From the NCBI GenBank assembly GCA_037045355.1, contig JBAOHO010000008.1, positions 124,001 through 188,000 of the forward strand: a DNA stretch of 64,000 nucleotides, in the 5' to 3' direction. Origin of the DNA: Candidatus Nanopelagicales bacterium (lineage in GTDB: Bacteria; Actinomycetota; Actinomycetes; S36-B12; GCA-2699445). Position 1 is the first letter of the stretch, and the number at the start of each line of letters is the position of its first letter. Positions 1 through 8,187 of this stretch are shown here, one piece after another. The notes under the pieces are model-generated. The model was not told where the DNA came from, searched no databases, and saw only the letters and a program-made list of their open reading frames with translations. Made by a program: the position numbers and the translations under genes.

Positions 1-1332
1 CACCTTGTTCGCCGGACACGGCACTTCCACCGGACGCGGCCTTTCCAGCCCGACGTACCGGTAGCAGGTCCGACTCGTGCTGAAAGAGACCGCACTGCCC
101 GGGGCGGCCTGATTCAAGGTGCCATCGGCGGCGCCGGTCACGAACTTGGATTCGTACAGCCAGGTGTCTCCAGGCCCTCCTCTGAGCGAGGGTTGGACGA
201 CCTTCGGGTAGGACTGGCCGGTCGGGAACGAGAACTTGACCACCTGCTCTGTGCGGCTTTCCCGGAAGGGAAGCTCCGTGGCGATGGCCTTGATGACGGG
301 GGTTCCTCGGATATCGCGATAGGCGGCCGCGGCAGAGGCGGACAGCGGCGGTGCAGTCACCTCGATCTCGACAGGGTCGGACCACTGTTCCTCCGGCCAT
401 ACCCCGGCGGACAACTGCACCATGACCGTCCCTTGACCGACGAGCTGGGTCGTGTTGCTGATCCGCTTGTCGTCGGTGTCGATTGATCCGCCGGCGTCCA
501 GTTGATTGCCGTCCGAGTCCTTGACCCACACGTTGATCCAGTTCCCGGGACTGAACCCTTCAGTGTGCCCTTCGATCACGAACGGCTGTCCGGATACGAC
601 GCGCTTCGGGAAGGAGTCGATGGTCACCCCGAAGCGTGGTTCGGCAGTCGCCGCGAGCCCGACGCGGCGGAAGTTGGGCATGATCGTGCCCGGGGCAGGG
701 TTGTCGCTCGTCGGCGTCACCGGCGGGCGGTTGTCATCCGTGGATGGCGGGGGCTCGGGGACCTCGCCGCTGTCGTCGATGACCAGCGTGAGAGGTCCGG
801 TTCGTTTGGGGTTGGCGGCCCGGTTCGTCGCCTGCTGCTTGCCCTTGGCGAGTTTCCTCCCCGGGGCAGGGAGCGTTTCGACAGTCCGGGCAATCCGATC
901 GGCATCGAACCGGACGGTGGCGGAGGCCCGATCGAATCGGGGTCGGCTCAGCATCAGGGCCATCTGGGTGGGCAGTTCGCCCGGGGTGCGCTGATAGGTC
1001 AGCACCGCGGTCGGATGGGCAGAGCCGAACCGCTTCTTCCAGTGAGAGACAAAGTGGTCGAGTCGAACGTGGGTCGCGTCGCGGGACGGGCGATGGGCGA
1101 ACCGCGCGACCCGTTGGTCCACTCCCGTGAGTCGAAGTCGCAGACGAGAATCGTCATTGCCGGTCAATGACCCGTTGCGGGCGGCCAAGGACCACAAGTA
1201 GTCGGGGTTCTCGTCGATACCCACCACCTGACCTGAAGCCTGTGGGCCGGGGGTGGCCGCCAGGGCGCCGACCCCGAGCCCAGCAATGAACAGGGCAGCG
1301 ACCGCGCCCACGGTCACGAACAATCTGCGCAC
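1..1332 (-). CDS. Exported protein of unknown function, C-terminus beyond the left edge
   Basis: The frame is open for 444 codons from a GTG at 1332 to the window edge with no stop. The start is set by a GAGGAG ribosome binding site at about 1338-1344. The N-terminus (VRRLFVTVGAVAALFIAGLG) is a signal peptide with a likely cleavage site after GALAA. A charged region follows. From about residue 230 comes a beta-rich stretch with motifs such as GFSPGNWINVWV and DSDGNQLDAGGS, which looks like an extracellular Ig-like or adhesion fold. Two cysteines are visible near the right-hand end of the readable part. I do not recognise the family. It diverges from the MFS gene at 1580, and its role is unknown. 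Confidence 0.75.
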   Translation of the reverse strand, partial: MRRLFVTVGAVAALFIAGLGVGALAATPGPQASGQVVGIDENPDYLWSLAARNGSLTGNDDSRLRLRLTGVDQRVARFAHRPSRDATHVRLDHFVSHWKKRFGSAHPTAVLTYQRTPGELPTQMALMLSRPRFDRASATVRFDADRIARTVETLPAPGRKLAKGKQQATNRAANPKRTGPLTLVIDDSGEVPEPPPSTDDNRPPVTPTSDNPAPGTIMPNFRRVGLAATAEPRFGVTIDSFPKRVVSGQPFVIEGHTEGFSPGNWINVWVKDSDGNQLDAGGSIDTDDKRISNTTQLVGQGTVMVQLSAGVWPEEQWSDPVEIEVTAPPLSASAAAAYRDIRGTPVIKAIATELPFRESRTEQVVKFSFPTGQSYPKVVQPSLRGGPGDTWLYESKFVTGAADGTLNQAAPGSAVSFSTSRTCYRYVGLERPRPVEVPCPANKV

Positions 1333-1418
1333 GATGAACTCCTCAAATGCCGACCGGGAAGCGACCCGCGAAGCTCCGAGTGGCCAACGCGTGTGAGAAG
1401 TGATTGTGAGTGTCGCGT

Positions 1419-1444
1419 GATGGTTCGCGCAACCACAAACCATC
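1419..1444. promoter_or_regulatory. Inverted repeat in divergent spacer (possible operator)
   Basis: GATGGTT (1419-1425) and AACCATC (1438-1444) form a perfect 7-bp inverted repeat with a 12-bp spacer. It lies in the 247-bp region between the divergent exported-protein gene and the MFS gene. Drug-type MFS genes are often controlled by TetR- or MarR-like repressors, but none is encoded here, so operator function is only inferred. Confidence 0.3.
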
Positions 1445-1579
1445 CGGATGCGGACATTCTTCGGTGATCCGGACCAGGTGGGTTCGCTGAGCCGCCGAAC
1501 AGTCCGGCTGCCGCGGGCCGATCGCTGGGAATGACAGGTCGACCCGCGGGATGACACATGTGCGTGCCAGCATGGCTCT

Positions 1580-3187
1580 GTGACCTCACCCGAACCTGCC
1601 GCGGCCCCGCACTCGGACAGCGGCGCCGCCCCGGAGCGCGAGTCGCTGGGGATGCCGCTGGTCGCCCTCATCATGGTGGCCGCGGTGGCCAACCTGAACC
1701 TCGCGGTCGCCAACGTCGCGCTCCCGGACATCGGCAAATCCTTCGACTCCTCACAGACCGCGCTGAACATGATCGCCATCGGCTTCTCGCTGGGGCTGGC
1801 GGCCTCGGTGTTATACCTGGGGGCACTGGGAGACCGGCACGGCCGAAAGGGCTTGATGCTGCTGGGAATGGTCTTGTCGATCCCCGCGTCCTTGATGGCT
1901 GCCTACGCCCCCAACGAATGGGTGCTGGTGGGTGCCCGCATCTTCGGTGGGGTGGCGGCGGGAATGGCCTTCCCCACCACTCTGGCCCTCATCACCGCGA
2001 TCTGGGCGGGATCCTCGCGGACCCGGGCGATCGCGCTGTGGTCCGCGGTCGGCGGTGGCGTCATGGCGCTGGGGCCGCTCGTGTCGGGGGCCCTTCTGGA
2101 GAGCTTCTGGTGGGGTTCGGTCTTTCTCATCACCTTGCCGTTGGCGGTGATCGCGCTGCTTCTCGGAGCGAAGTTCGTTCCCGCCCATCTCGACGAGTCG
2201 ACCCAACCCGTGGACAACATCGGTGGCGTGTTGTCGATCGTCATGGTGGCTGCGCTCGTCATCGGCATCAACTTCGCCCCGGTCCCGGGTGCGCTGCCTT
2301 TCGCGCTCGCGCTCGCCGGGATCACTGTCGTGGCGGGCGCCCTCTTCGTCGTGCGTCAGAAGCGCGCGCCAAACCCGCTGTACGACCTCGACTACGCGAA
2401 GCGCCGAGTCTTCTGGGTGGCGGCATTGGGCGGGATCATCGTCTTCGGCAGTTTGATGGCATCGATGTTCGTCGGGCAGCAGTACCTGCAGAACGTCTTG
2501 GCCCTGTCCACGTTCGAGGCTGGCGCTGTCCCGCTGTCGATCACGGCCGGGATGCTCGCGGTCGCCGGCCTGTCGGCCAAGTTGGTGGAAAGCCGTGGAT
2601 CCCGCTTCACGTTGCTGTCCGGGTTCCTGTTCATCATGATCTCGTTCACCCTCATGCTGGTCGTCTGGACTGAAACCACCTCGATTCCCGTTGTCGTGTT
2701 CACCTACCTCATGGCAGGTATCGGAGTGGGCTTGGCCGGCACTCCTGCCTCCCACTCGCTCACCAGCTCCGTGCCGACCGACCGCGCCGGCATGGCGTCT
2801 GCGACCGCGGACCTGCAGCGTGACCTCGGTGGGGCCATCCTGCAGGCGATCCTCGGCGCACTGCTGACCGCCGGCTACGCCGCAAGCTTCGCTTCTCTGG
2901 TGGCCCAGGCGCCGCAACAGGTGAGTCAGGACGTGCTGGCTCAACTCCAAAAGTCGTTCTCGAGCGCGACGACGTTGGCCGAGCAGTACCCCGAGTACAG
3001 CAACCAGATCGTCGAGGCAGCCAAGCAGTCATTCCTGACGGGCGCGAACTGGGCCTACACAGCCGGGCTGGTCTGCGCGGCCGTGGGAGCTCTCGTGATC
3101 TTCTTCCTCTTCCCCAACCGCGAAGATGAGCGCGCCCTGCTGCGGCGTTACGCCGAGCAGGACAACAGTTCCATCGAGGTGATGTAG
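1580..3187 (+). CDS. MFS transporter, DHA2-like drug/proton exporter
   Basis: This 535-residue integral membrane protein has a short Pro/Ala-rich cytoplasmic N-terminus followed by hydrophobic helices. The MFS signature loop GDRHGRKG follows the second helix at about residue 80. The length and the extra extracytoplasmic segment before the last helix (about residues 435-480, with VSQDVLAQLQKSFSSA) fit the DHA2 drug:H+ antiporter group. The GTG at 1580 has no Shine-Dalgarno sequence, but CAGCAT lies 6 bases upstream, a weak match to the leaderless pattern seen elsewhere. The stop at 3185-3187 abuts the folB start, so it is probably cotranscribed with folB and folK. Its substrate cannot be told from the sequence. 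Confidence 0.85.
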   Translation: MTSPEPAAAPHSDSGAAPERESLGMPLVALIMVAAVANLNLAVANVALPDIGKSFDSSQTALNMIAIGFSLGLAASVLYLGALGDRHGRKGLMLLGMVLSIPASLMAAYAPNEWVLVGARIFGGVAAGMAFPTTLALITAIWAGSSRTRAIALWSAVGGGVMALGPLVSGALLESFWWGSVFLITLPLAVIALLLGAKFVPAHLDESTQPVDNIGGVLSIVMVAALVIGINFAPVPGALPFALALAGITVVAGALFVVRQKRAPNPLYDLDYAKRRVFWVAALGGIIVFGSLMASMFVGQQYLQNVLALSTFEAGAVPLSITAGMLAVAGLSAKLVESRGSRFTLLSGFLFIMISFTLMLVVWTETTSIPVVVFTYLMAGIGVGLAGTPASHSLTSSVPTDRAGMASATADLQRDLGGAILQAILGALLTAGYAASFASLVAQAPQQVSQDVLAQLQKSFSSATTLAEQYPEYSNQIVEAAKQSFLTGANWAYTAGLVCAAVGALVIFFLFPNREDERALLRRYAEQDNSSIEVM

Positions 3188-3553
3188 GTGGCCGACCGCA
3201 TCGTTCTCGAGGGCGTGAGCGCGACTGGCTATCACGGCGTGTTGCCCGAGGAGCGCCGCAACGGTCAGCCTTTTGTGGTCGACGTGGAACTCGTGACGGA
3301 TACATCTGTTGCTGCGGACAGTGATGACCTGGGCGACACGATCAACTATGCGGCAGTGGCCGCTGATGTCCGGGACATCATCACGGGGGAGCCCGTCGAT
3401 CTGATCGAGACTCTCGCCGAACGAATCGCGCGGATATGCCTGACGCGCTCCCGGGTGGTGGCCGTTCAGGTCACCGTCCACAAACCGCAGGCACCCGTCG
3501 GAGTGCCCTTCACGGACGTGCGGGTCGTCATCACTCGCGATCGCGGTGACTGA
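3188..3553 (+). CDS. folB: Dihydroneopterin aldolase
   Basis: FolB cleaves 7,8-dihydroneopterin to 6-hydroxymethyl-7,8-dihydropterin and glycolaldehyde in folate synthesis. The 121-residue length is normal. The family features are visible: the GVLPEER segment (Glu21/22), Tyr54 in TINY, and the catalytic Lys99 in VHKPQAP. The GTG start directly follows the MFS stop codon and uses an AGGTG-type site inside the end of that gene. The frame overlaps folK by 8 bp. folE and folP, the usual upstream partners, are not in this window. Confidence 0.95.
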   Translation: MADRIVLEGVSATGYHGVLPEERRNGQPFVVDVELVTDTSVAADSDDLGDTINYAAVAADVRDIITGEPVDLIETLAERIARICLTRSRVVAVQVTVHKPQAPVGVPFTDVRVVITRDRGD

Positions 3554-4055
3554 CGTGCGAGTCGCGCTGTCGGTCGGTTCGAACCTGGGTTATCGCCGCG
3601 CCGCGCTCGACCACGCCGTGACTGCGCTTGGGCAGATGCCTGGCGTAGCCGACGTCCGAGTCTCATCGGTGTACGAGACCGACCCCGTCGGAGGAGTCGA
3701 ACAACCGGATTTCCTCAACATCGTGGTCGTCGCGAACCTCGGTGACGATCCCGCTGAAGAGGTGGCGCACGCGCTCCTCAATCTGGCCCGCAACGTGGAG
3801 GCCGATCTCGATCGCAGGCGCACCGTGCGCTGGGGACCGCGGACCGTTGATCTGGACATCCTGGCGGTTGGCACATGGACGAGTACCGATCCCGAACTGA
3901 CCGTCCCGCATCCGCGTCTCGCGGAGCGCGCATTCGTGCTGGTCCCATGGGCCGAGGTCGATCCCGACTTCGACGTGCCCGGTCTGGGGGAGGTGACCGC
4001 ACTGCTGGCGGCGCTGCCGGATTCCGAAGTGAAGGGTGTGCGGCAGGTGCGCTGA
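3546..4055 (+). CDS. folK: 2-amino-4-hydroxy-6-hydroxymethyldihydropteridine pyrophosphokinase
   Basis: FolK transfers pyrophosphate from ATP to 6-hydroxymethyl-7,8-dihydropterin, the step after FolB. The 169 residues contain the GSNLGY start of the fold, the YETDPVG loop at about 43-49, and the family signature RWGPRTVDLDI at 95-105, whose two aspartates bind magnesium. The GTG at 3546 overlaps the folB stop, so the two are translationally coupled. A second GTG nine bases further on is a less likely start. In many actinobacteria a DUF3180 gene follows directly. Here tesB and prpE lie between. Confidence 0.95.
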   Translation: MTDVRVALSVGSNLGYRRAALDHAVTALGQMPGVADVRVSSVYETDPVGGVEQPDFLNIVVVANLGDDPAEEVAHALLNLARNVEADLDRRRTVRWGPRTVDLDILAVGTWTSTDPELTVPHPRLAERAFVLVPWAEVDPDFDVPGLGEVTALLAALPDSEVKGVRQVR

Positions 4056-4083
4056 CGGCTGCGCCAGGACATTCGGGCGCGTG

Positions 4084-4117
4084 GCCTTACGGTTGGGGCG
4101 GCCGTACGGTTGGGGCG
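4084..4117 (+). repeat. 17-bp tandem duplication carrying the tesB -10 element
   Basis: GCCTTACGGTTGGGGCG (4084-4100) is followed directly by GCCGTACGGTTGGGGCG (4101-4117), with one mismatch. Both copies contain TACGGT. The second copy ends at the first base of the tesB GTG and places TACGGT (4105-4110) exactly 6 bases before it, matching the leaderless start pattern of this window. The first copy may be a spare -10 element. Confidence 0.6.
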
Positions 4118-5001
4118 TGAGTGATGATGGTCGCACCCGAGAGTTCCTCGACCGCTTCGCGGTCACGCCTGTTGCACCCGAGCGCTACACCGGCACCTGC
4201 CACCCGGCGTGGCCGGGTCGCGCATTCGGGGGTCAACTGGCGGCGCAGAGCGTGCAAGCTGCGGCAGCTGCGCTGACCGATGAGTCCTTACACCCATGGT
4301 CATTGCACATCCTCTTCCACGCTCCGGTGGCATCGAACTCCCGGATCGATTACCAGGTTCTCGCGCTGAAGGAGGGCCGGACCCTCACGAGCCGGCAGGT
4401 CCGGGTCGAGCAGGACGGCAAACTGCGGGCAACAGCGGTTGTGCTGTTCGGCATGACGGCAGAGGGACCGGAACACCAGTACCAGCAACCGGATGCACCA
4501 CCTCCGGCACTCGTACCGCCGGAGGAACGGCTCATCGATCCCACTTTGGTAGCCCCGGACGCGGACTTCGAGGAGCTCGGCTATCCCGCCGAGTCCCTGG
4601 TCGACCTGAGGATCGTGGAGCGGGCCGAGAGGGGGCCTGCCGACAACTCGGCTGAGACGTCGGACGGCTACTTGCGCAAGGCGTGGATGCGCGTCATCCC
4701 GGATCTTCCCGACGACCCCATCACCGCCGCAGCGACGCTGTGCTACCTGTCCGACATCACGCTGGGAACCACCGCCCTGCAGCCCCACGGCGGCCGATCT
4801 CACACCACGGAACTGCAACTCGGCGCCGTCGAACTGGCGTTGTGGTTCACCGGCCCGGCGACGCTCAGCGAGTGGACCATGTTCGCCCAGGACACCGCCT
4901 TCGCCGGGCGCGGTCACGGATTGGCCCACGGGGTCTTCTTCAACTCGCGCGGCGAGGTCTCCGCGGTCGCGATGCAGAACGCGTTGATGCGACGCCGCTG
5001 A
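4117..5001 (+). CDS. tesB: Acyl-CoA thioesterase II
   Basis: TesB-type thioesterases hydrolyse acyl-CoA to free acid and CoA in the cytoplasm. The 294-residue double hotdog protein has the N-terminal fingerprint FGGQLAAQSVQAA and a C-terminal half with DITLGTTALQPHG, which carries the catalytic Asp region, and AFAGRGHGLAHG. The frame stays open upstream to 4036, but the added residues are not TesB-like. I chose the GTG at 4117 because TACGGT sits 6 bases upstream and the product then has family length. It converges with prpE across a 6-bp gap. The neighbourhood suggests control of short- or medium-chain acyl-CoA pools. Confidence 0.9.
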   Translation: MSDDGRTREFLDRFAVTPVAPERYTGTCHPAWPGRAFGGQLAAQSVQAAAAALTDESLHPWSLHILFHAPVASNSRIDYQVLALKEGRTLTSRQVRVEQDGKLRATAVVLFGMTAEGPEHQYQQPDAPPPALVPPEERLIDPTLVAPDADFEELGYPAESLVDLRIVERAERGPADNSAETSDGYLRKAWMRVIPDLPDDPITAAATLCYLSDITLGTTALQPHGGRSHTTELQLGAVELALWFTGPATLSEWTMFAQDTAFAGRGHGLAHGVFFNSRGEVSAVAMQNALMRRR

Positions 5002-5007
5002 GACGGC

Positions 5008-6890
5008 TCAGCCAGAGTGCCGGCGGAGCAGAGGAGTGATGGCCTCGAGCACGGTGGCGTCCTCGATTGTCGACGGGACCGATTCAGCCCGGCCGTCCGC
5101 GATGCCACGCATCGTGCGGCGCAGGATCTTGCCGGACCGCGTCTTCGGTAGCGCCGGGACGATCACCACTTCCTTCATCGCCGCTACCGGTCCGACTCGA
5201 TGACGAACCTCGGCGATGATCTCCGCGCTCAGTTCCTCCGGCGCCACATCGGCACCTGCTTTGAGCACCACGAAGGCACGCGGGCTCTGCCCCTTGAGGT
5301 CGTCCGCGACCCCGATCACCGCGCATTCCGCGACAGCGGGATGAGTAGCCACGACCGCCTCCATGACACCAGTGGACAGCCGGTGTCCGGCGACATTGAT
5401 CACATCATCCGTGCGACCCAGTACGAACAAGTAGCCGTCCTCATCGACGTAGCCTCCGTCGCCGGTTGTGTAGAAGCCGGGGAACGCGGTCAGGTACGAG
5501 TCGATGTACCGCTGGTCCGCATGCCACAGCGTCGGGAGTGTTCCGGGTGGGAGAGGCAGTCGAATGACGATGCTGCCCTCTTGGCCCTCGGGAAGGGGCC
5601 TACCTTCGCCGTCCACCACCTGCACGTCGTATCCCGGCACAGGGACCGACGGTGAACCCTCCTTCAACGGAAGCGGCTCCAGTCCGCGAGGGTTTGCGGC
5701 GATGGGCCATCCGGTTTCCGTCTGCCACCAGTTGTCGACGACGGGAACATCGAGGGCCTCGGTGGCCCACTGATACGTATCTGGATCCAGTCGCTCGCCG
5801 GCCATGAAGAGCGACGCGAGTGACGATGTGTCGTGGTCGCCGATCAGCGTTGCGTCGGGGTCCTCCTTCCGGATGGCCCGGATCGCGGTCGGAGCTGTGA
5901 ACAACCCCTTCACCTGGTGGTCGGCGATCACCCTCCAAAACGCCGCGGCATCCGGAGTTCCCACGGGCTTGCCTTCGTACAGAACAGTCGTCGCCCCGAT
6001 CAGCAAAGGCGCGTACACGATGTAGGAATGACCCACGACCCAGCCCACGTCCGAGGCGGCCCACCACACATCGCCTGGCCCTATGTCGAAGATGCTCCGC
6101 ATCGACCACACCAAGGCGACCGCGTGGCCCCCGTTGTCGCGCACGATCCCCTTGGGCTTGCCGGTGGTGCCAGACGTGTAGAGGACGTACAGGGGATCAG
6201 TGGCGTCCAAGTCGGTACAGGACACCGGGACTGCTCTGGCCAGCAGTTCTCGCCAGTCATGGTCCCGTTCGCCGAGGTCAGCCGTCAGTTGCTCGCGCTG
6301 CCAGATGACGCAGGCGTCAGGGCGATGCCGAGCGATCGACAGCGCTTCGTCCAGCAGTGGCTTGTAGGGGACCAGGCGATTGGGTTCAATGCCGCACGAC
6401 GCGGACAGGACCACTTTCGGTTCGGCGTCATCGATGCGCAGCGCCAACTCCTCCGCAGCGAAGCCCCCGAACACCACCGAATGCACCGCACCGATCCGGG
6501 CGCACGCGAGCATGCCAATGACAGCTTCCGGAATCATCGGCATCGACAACACGACCCGGTCACCCTTTTCGACCCCCAACTCGTGGAGCGCGCCGGCAAA
6601 TCGGGCGACGTTCTCGAGCAGTTGCGCGTAGGTGTAGGTCCGTTCGGTCCCGGTGACGGAACTCGTGTAGACGAGCGCCGCCTGGTCAGCCCGTCCCGCA
6701 ATGACATGGCGATCAAGGGCGTTGAAGCAGGTGTTCAGGCGGCCGTCGGGGAACCAGCGGTACAGGGGAGCCGCACTGTCATCCAGAATCATCTGGGGCG
6801 GTCTCACCCAGTCGATGCCATTCGCGGCTTCACCCAGAATCCCGCGGGATCCTCGATGCTCTGGCGATAGGTGTCCTGGTATGCGCCCAT
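5008..6890 (-). CDS. prpE: Propionyl-CoA synthetase (AMP-forming), single-base frameshift near the N-terminus
   Basis: PrpE activates propionate with ATP and CoA. The ATG at 6890 has a strong AGGAG site and begins MGAYQDTYRQSIEDPAGFW, the usual N-terminus of the family. At the CCC run 6833-6835 the frame breaks and the first frame stops at about 6804. Restoring one base gives FWGEAANGIDWVRPPQ and rejoins the main frame, for 627 residues, normal for PrpE. The main frame alone is open from 6807 to 5008. Motifs follow in order: VVFGGFAAEEL, P-loop YTSGTTGKPKG, TTGDGGYVDEDGYL, GRTDDVINVAGHRLSTG, and the catalytic lysine in KTRSGKILRR. Acetyl-CoA synthetase is the main alternative. A sequence error is likelier than a pseudogene because the rest is fully conserved. 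Confidence 0.88.
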
Positions 6891-7267
6891 GATCACTCCT
6901 GCCTTCGACTCTGTCGGGACCCTAGGACGCGGCCCCGGGTACCGGCAAGGGCTGTGGCTCAGGCGCGGCCGACCCGGGTTCGTCGTCGTGGGCTTGGGGG
7001 TCCGGGGGCTGGGGGTGCTCGGGGGCTGGGGGTGCCTCGGGTGCCTGCCCGAGGTCCGCCAGCCACAGGGGTCGTTGGGCGCTGGGTGATTCCGTGCTTG
7101 CCGGGGGGGGGTGGCCTCGGTCGGGGTGAGGTCTTGTCGGCCTGCCCACGACACCCCCGAACACCCCCTGCGACAGTGAAGGCCCCTGCGACAGTGAAGG
7201 CTCCCGATGTCAGTGAAGGCTCGACCCAGCAGCAGTTGGGCTCCGACAGTCGGGGAGTGACCGGTCG
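6891..7267. other. Spacer without a convincing gene (GC-rich, repetitive)
   Basis: This spacer separates prpE from the DUF3180 gene. It holds a G-rich imperfect repeat (two copies of GGGGGCTGGGGGTGC at about 7010-7035) and the 18-bp tandem array at 7165-7219. The open frames crossing it on both strands are low-complexity Gly/Pro/Arg products and do not look like real proteins. The only functional element I can support is the -10-like TACAGT at its right edge. Confidence 0.5.
7165..7219. repeat. 18-bp tandem repeat, two perfect units and one degenerate
   Basis: CCCCTGCGACAGTGAAGG occurs at 7165-7182 and 7183-7200, followed by a diverged third unit ending in CAGTGAAGG at 7219. It lies just upstream of the DUF3180 promoter. 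It resembles the other 15-21 bp arrays in this window and has no spacers of CRISPR type. Confidence 0.8.
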
Positions 7268-7273
7268 TACAGT
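7268..7273 (+). promoter_or_regulatory. Predicted -10 element for leaderless DUF3180 transcript
   Basis: TACAGT lies exactly 6 bases before the GTG at 7280, and no Shine-Dalgarno sequence precedes that codon. The start codon would be at or next to the transcription start. Confidence 0.6.
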
Positions 7274-7279
7274 GGGCGC

Positions 7280-7804
7280 GTGACCCCGACTCGGATTCGC
7301 CTGCTGATGTTGATAGCACTCGTCGCCGGTGTAGTCGGGTGGGCATTGGCGACCCTGGCCGATTCCGTCGCGGGCCGTTACCTGCCGGTTCCACTGTCGG
7401 CGGCGGTGGCTGTGTGGATGCTGGCTCTGGGTCTGGGCATGTGGGCGCTGATCGTCCGTCCGCGCTTATCGGGGCGTCCCGAAACCGCCCCTCTGCCGCC
7501 CCTGGTCGCGGCGCGGACAGCCGCGCTGGCACTGGCGGCGTCGCGGGTCGGCGCCGGAGTGGTGGGCTTCTACGTCGGCGTGCTGTTGGTCTTCGTCGCC
7601 GACCTTCCCGTGCCGGCAGCACAGAGCGGCTCCCTGACGTCGGGTGCGACAGCGGTCGGTGGCTTGGTGATCGTGGCGGTCGCCTTGTGGCTGGAGCATC
7701 TGTGTCGCATCAAGGGAGATGACGATGACGAGCGGAATGTGGACCTGCGCGGGCTTTCTGGTGGACCCGCGCCGGGTGGGACCGAGCGCACATCCTCTCG
7801 GTGA
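7280..7804 (+). CDS. DUF3180 membrane protein
   Basis: This 174-residue membrane protein has four predicted helices, in two pairs separated by a charged loop containing RPRLSGRPETAPLPPLVAART. The conserved ASRVGAGVVGFYVGV in the third helix is typical of DUF3180. The C-terminus is polar and charged (KGDDDDERN). DUF3180 genes usually sit between folK and the PH-domain/DUF2520/panC block in actinobacteria, and this one lies between the two halves of that block. Function is unknown. The GTG is supported by the -10-like TACAGT six bases upstream. Confidence 0.8.
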   Translation: MTPTRIRLLMLIALVAGVVGWALATLADSVAGRYLPVPLSAAVAVWMLALGLGMWALIVRPRLSGRPETAPLPPLVAARTAALALAASRVGAGVVGFYVGVLLVFVADLPVPAAQSGSLTSGATAVGGLVIVAVALWLEHLCRIKGDDDDERNVDLRGLSGGPAPGGTERTSSR

Positions 7805-7812
7805 GACCCGCG

Positions 7813-7818
7813 TACCCT
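7813..7818 (+). promoter_or_regulatory. Predicted -10 element for the gene at 7825
   Basis: TACCCT is followed by 6 bases and then the ATG at 7825, with no Shine-Dalgarno sequence. It lies just after the DUF3180 stop, so the small gene may have its own leaderless transcript as well as readthrough. Confidence 0.55.
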
Positions 7819-7824
7819 GGGGCC

Positions 7825-8127
7825 ATGCCGCTGGATGAGCCGATAGACGAGTCGCTGGATGATCTGCCGTACGAAGAAGTGAAGTCCCGCGCGATCGCGC
7901 TCGCCGAGAAGCGCCACGACATCGGCTTCTTCTACGACCTGTTCCGACACACACCGGCGATGAACGCCGCTCAGTCCGAGGGCGGTTCGCTCGGTGACTT
8001 CTCCGGCAGCATCATCGAGATGGTCGACGCGGCCCGCGAGATGTTCGGCACCGGTCATGTGGGGGAACTCGAACCGCTGTTCCGAGCCCGATTTGAGGAG
8101 TACCTCACCCAGCACGGCACGGGCTGA
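7825..8127 (+). CDS. Small acidic conserved hypothetical protein
   Basis: The product is 100 residues, soluble, strongly acidic and mostly helical. Readable motifs are LPYEEVKSRAIALAEKRHD, IGFFYDLFRHTPA and GELEPLFRARFEEYL. It has no signal peptide, membrane segment or cysteine pair. A longer frame begins with a GTG at 7801, but the ATG at 7825 is preferred because of the TACCCT element 6 bases upstream. It follows the DUF3180 gene and converges with opuCA. I recognise no function. Confidence 0.7.
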   Translation: MPLDEPIDESLDDLPYEEVKSRAIALAEKRHDIGFFYDLFRHTPAMNAAQSEGGSLGDFSGSIIEMVDAAREMFGTGHVGELEPLFRARFEEYLTQHGTG

Positions 8128-8187
8128 TCTGAGCCGTCAAGCACTCATCTGACCTGGGCAAACGCCGCGCCTGACCAGGATCCCGAT

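Noticed and set aside
1811..2950. 379-codon minus-strand frame inside the MFS gene
   Set aside because: It is rich in Arg, Gln and His as expected for an antisense frame, with no recognisable domain. The + strand encodes a full MFS protein.
3570..3600. tRNA-like TTCGAACC sequence
   Set aside because: It encodes the conserved GSNLGY of folK and no cloverleaf can be drawn. No tRNA was found elsewhere by eye either.
6804..7622. 272-codon minus-strand frame upstream of prpE
   Set aside because: Only its last 29 codons are real, as the N-terminus of frameshifted prpE. The rest is low-complexity Pro/Arg sequence opposite the DUF3180 gene.
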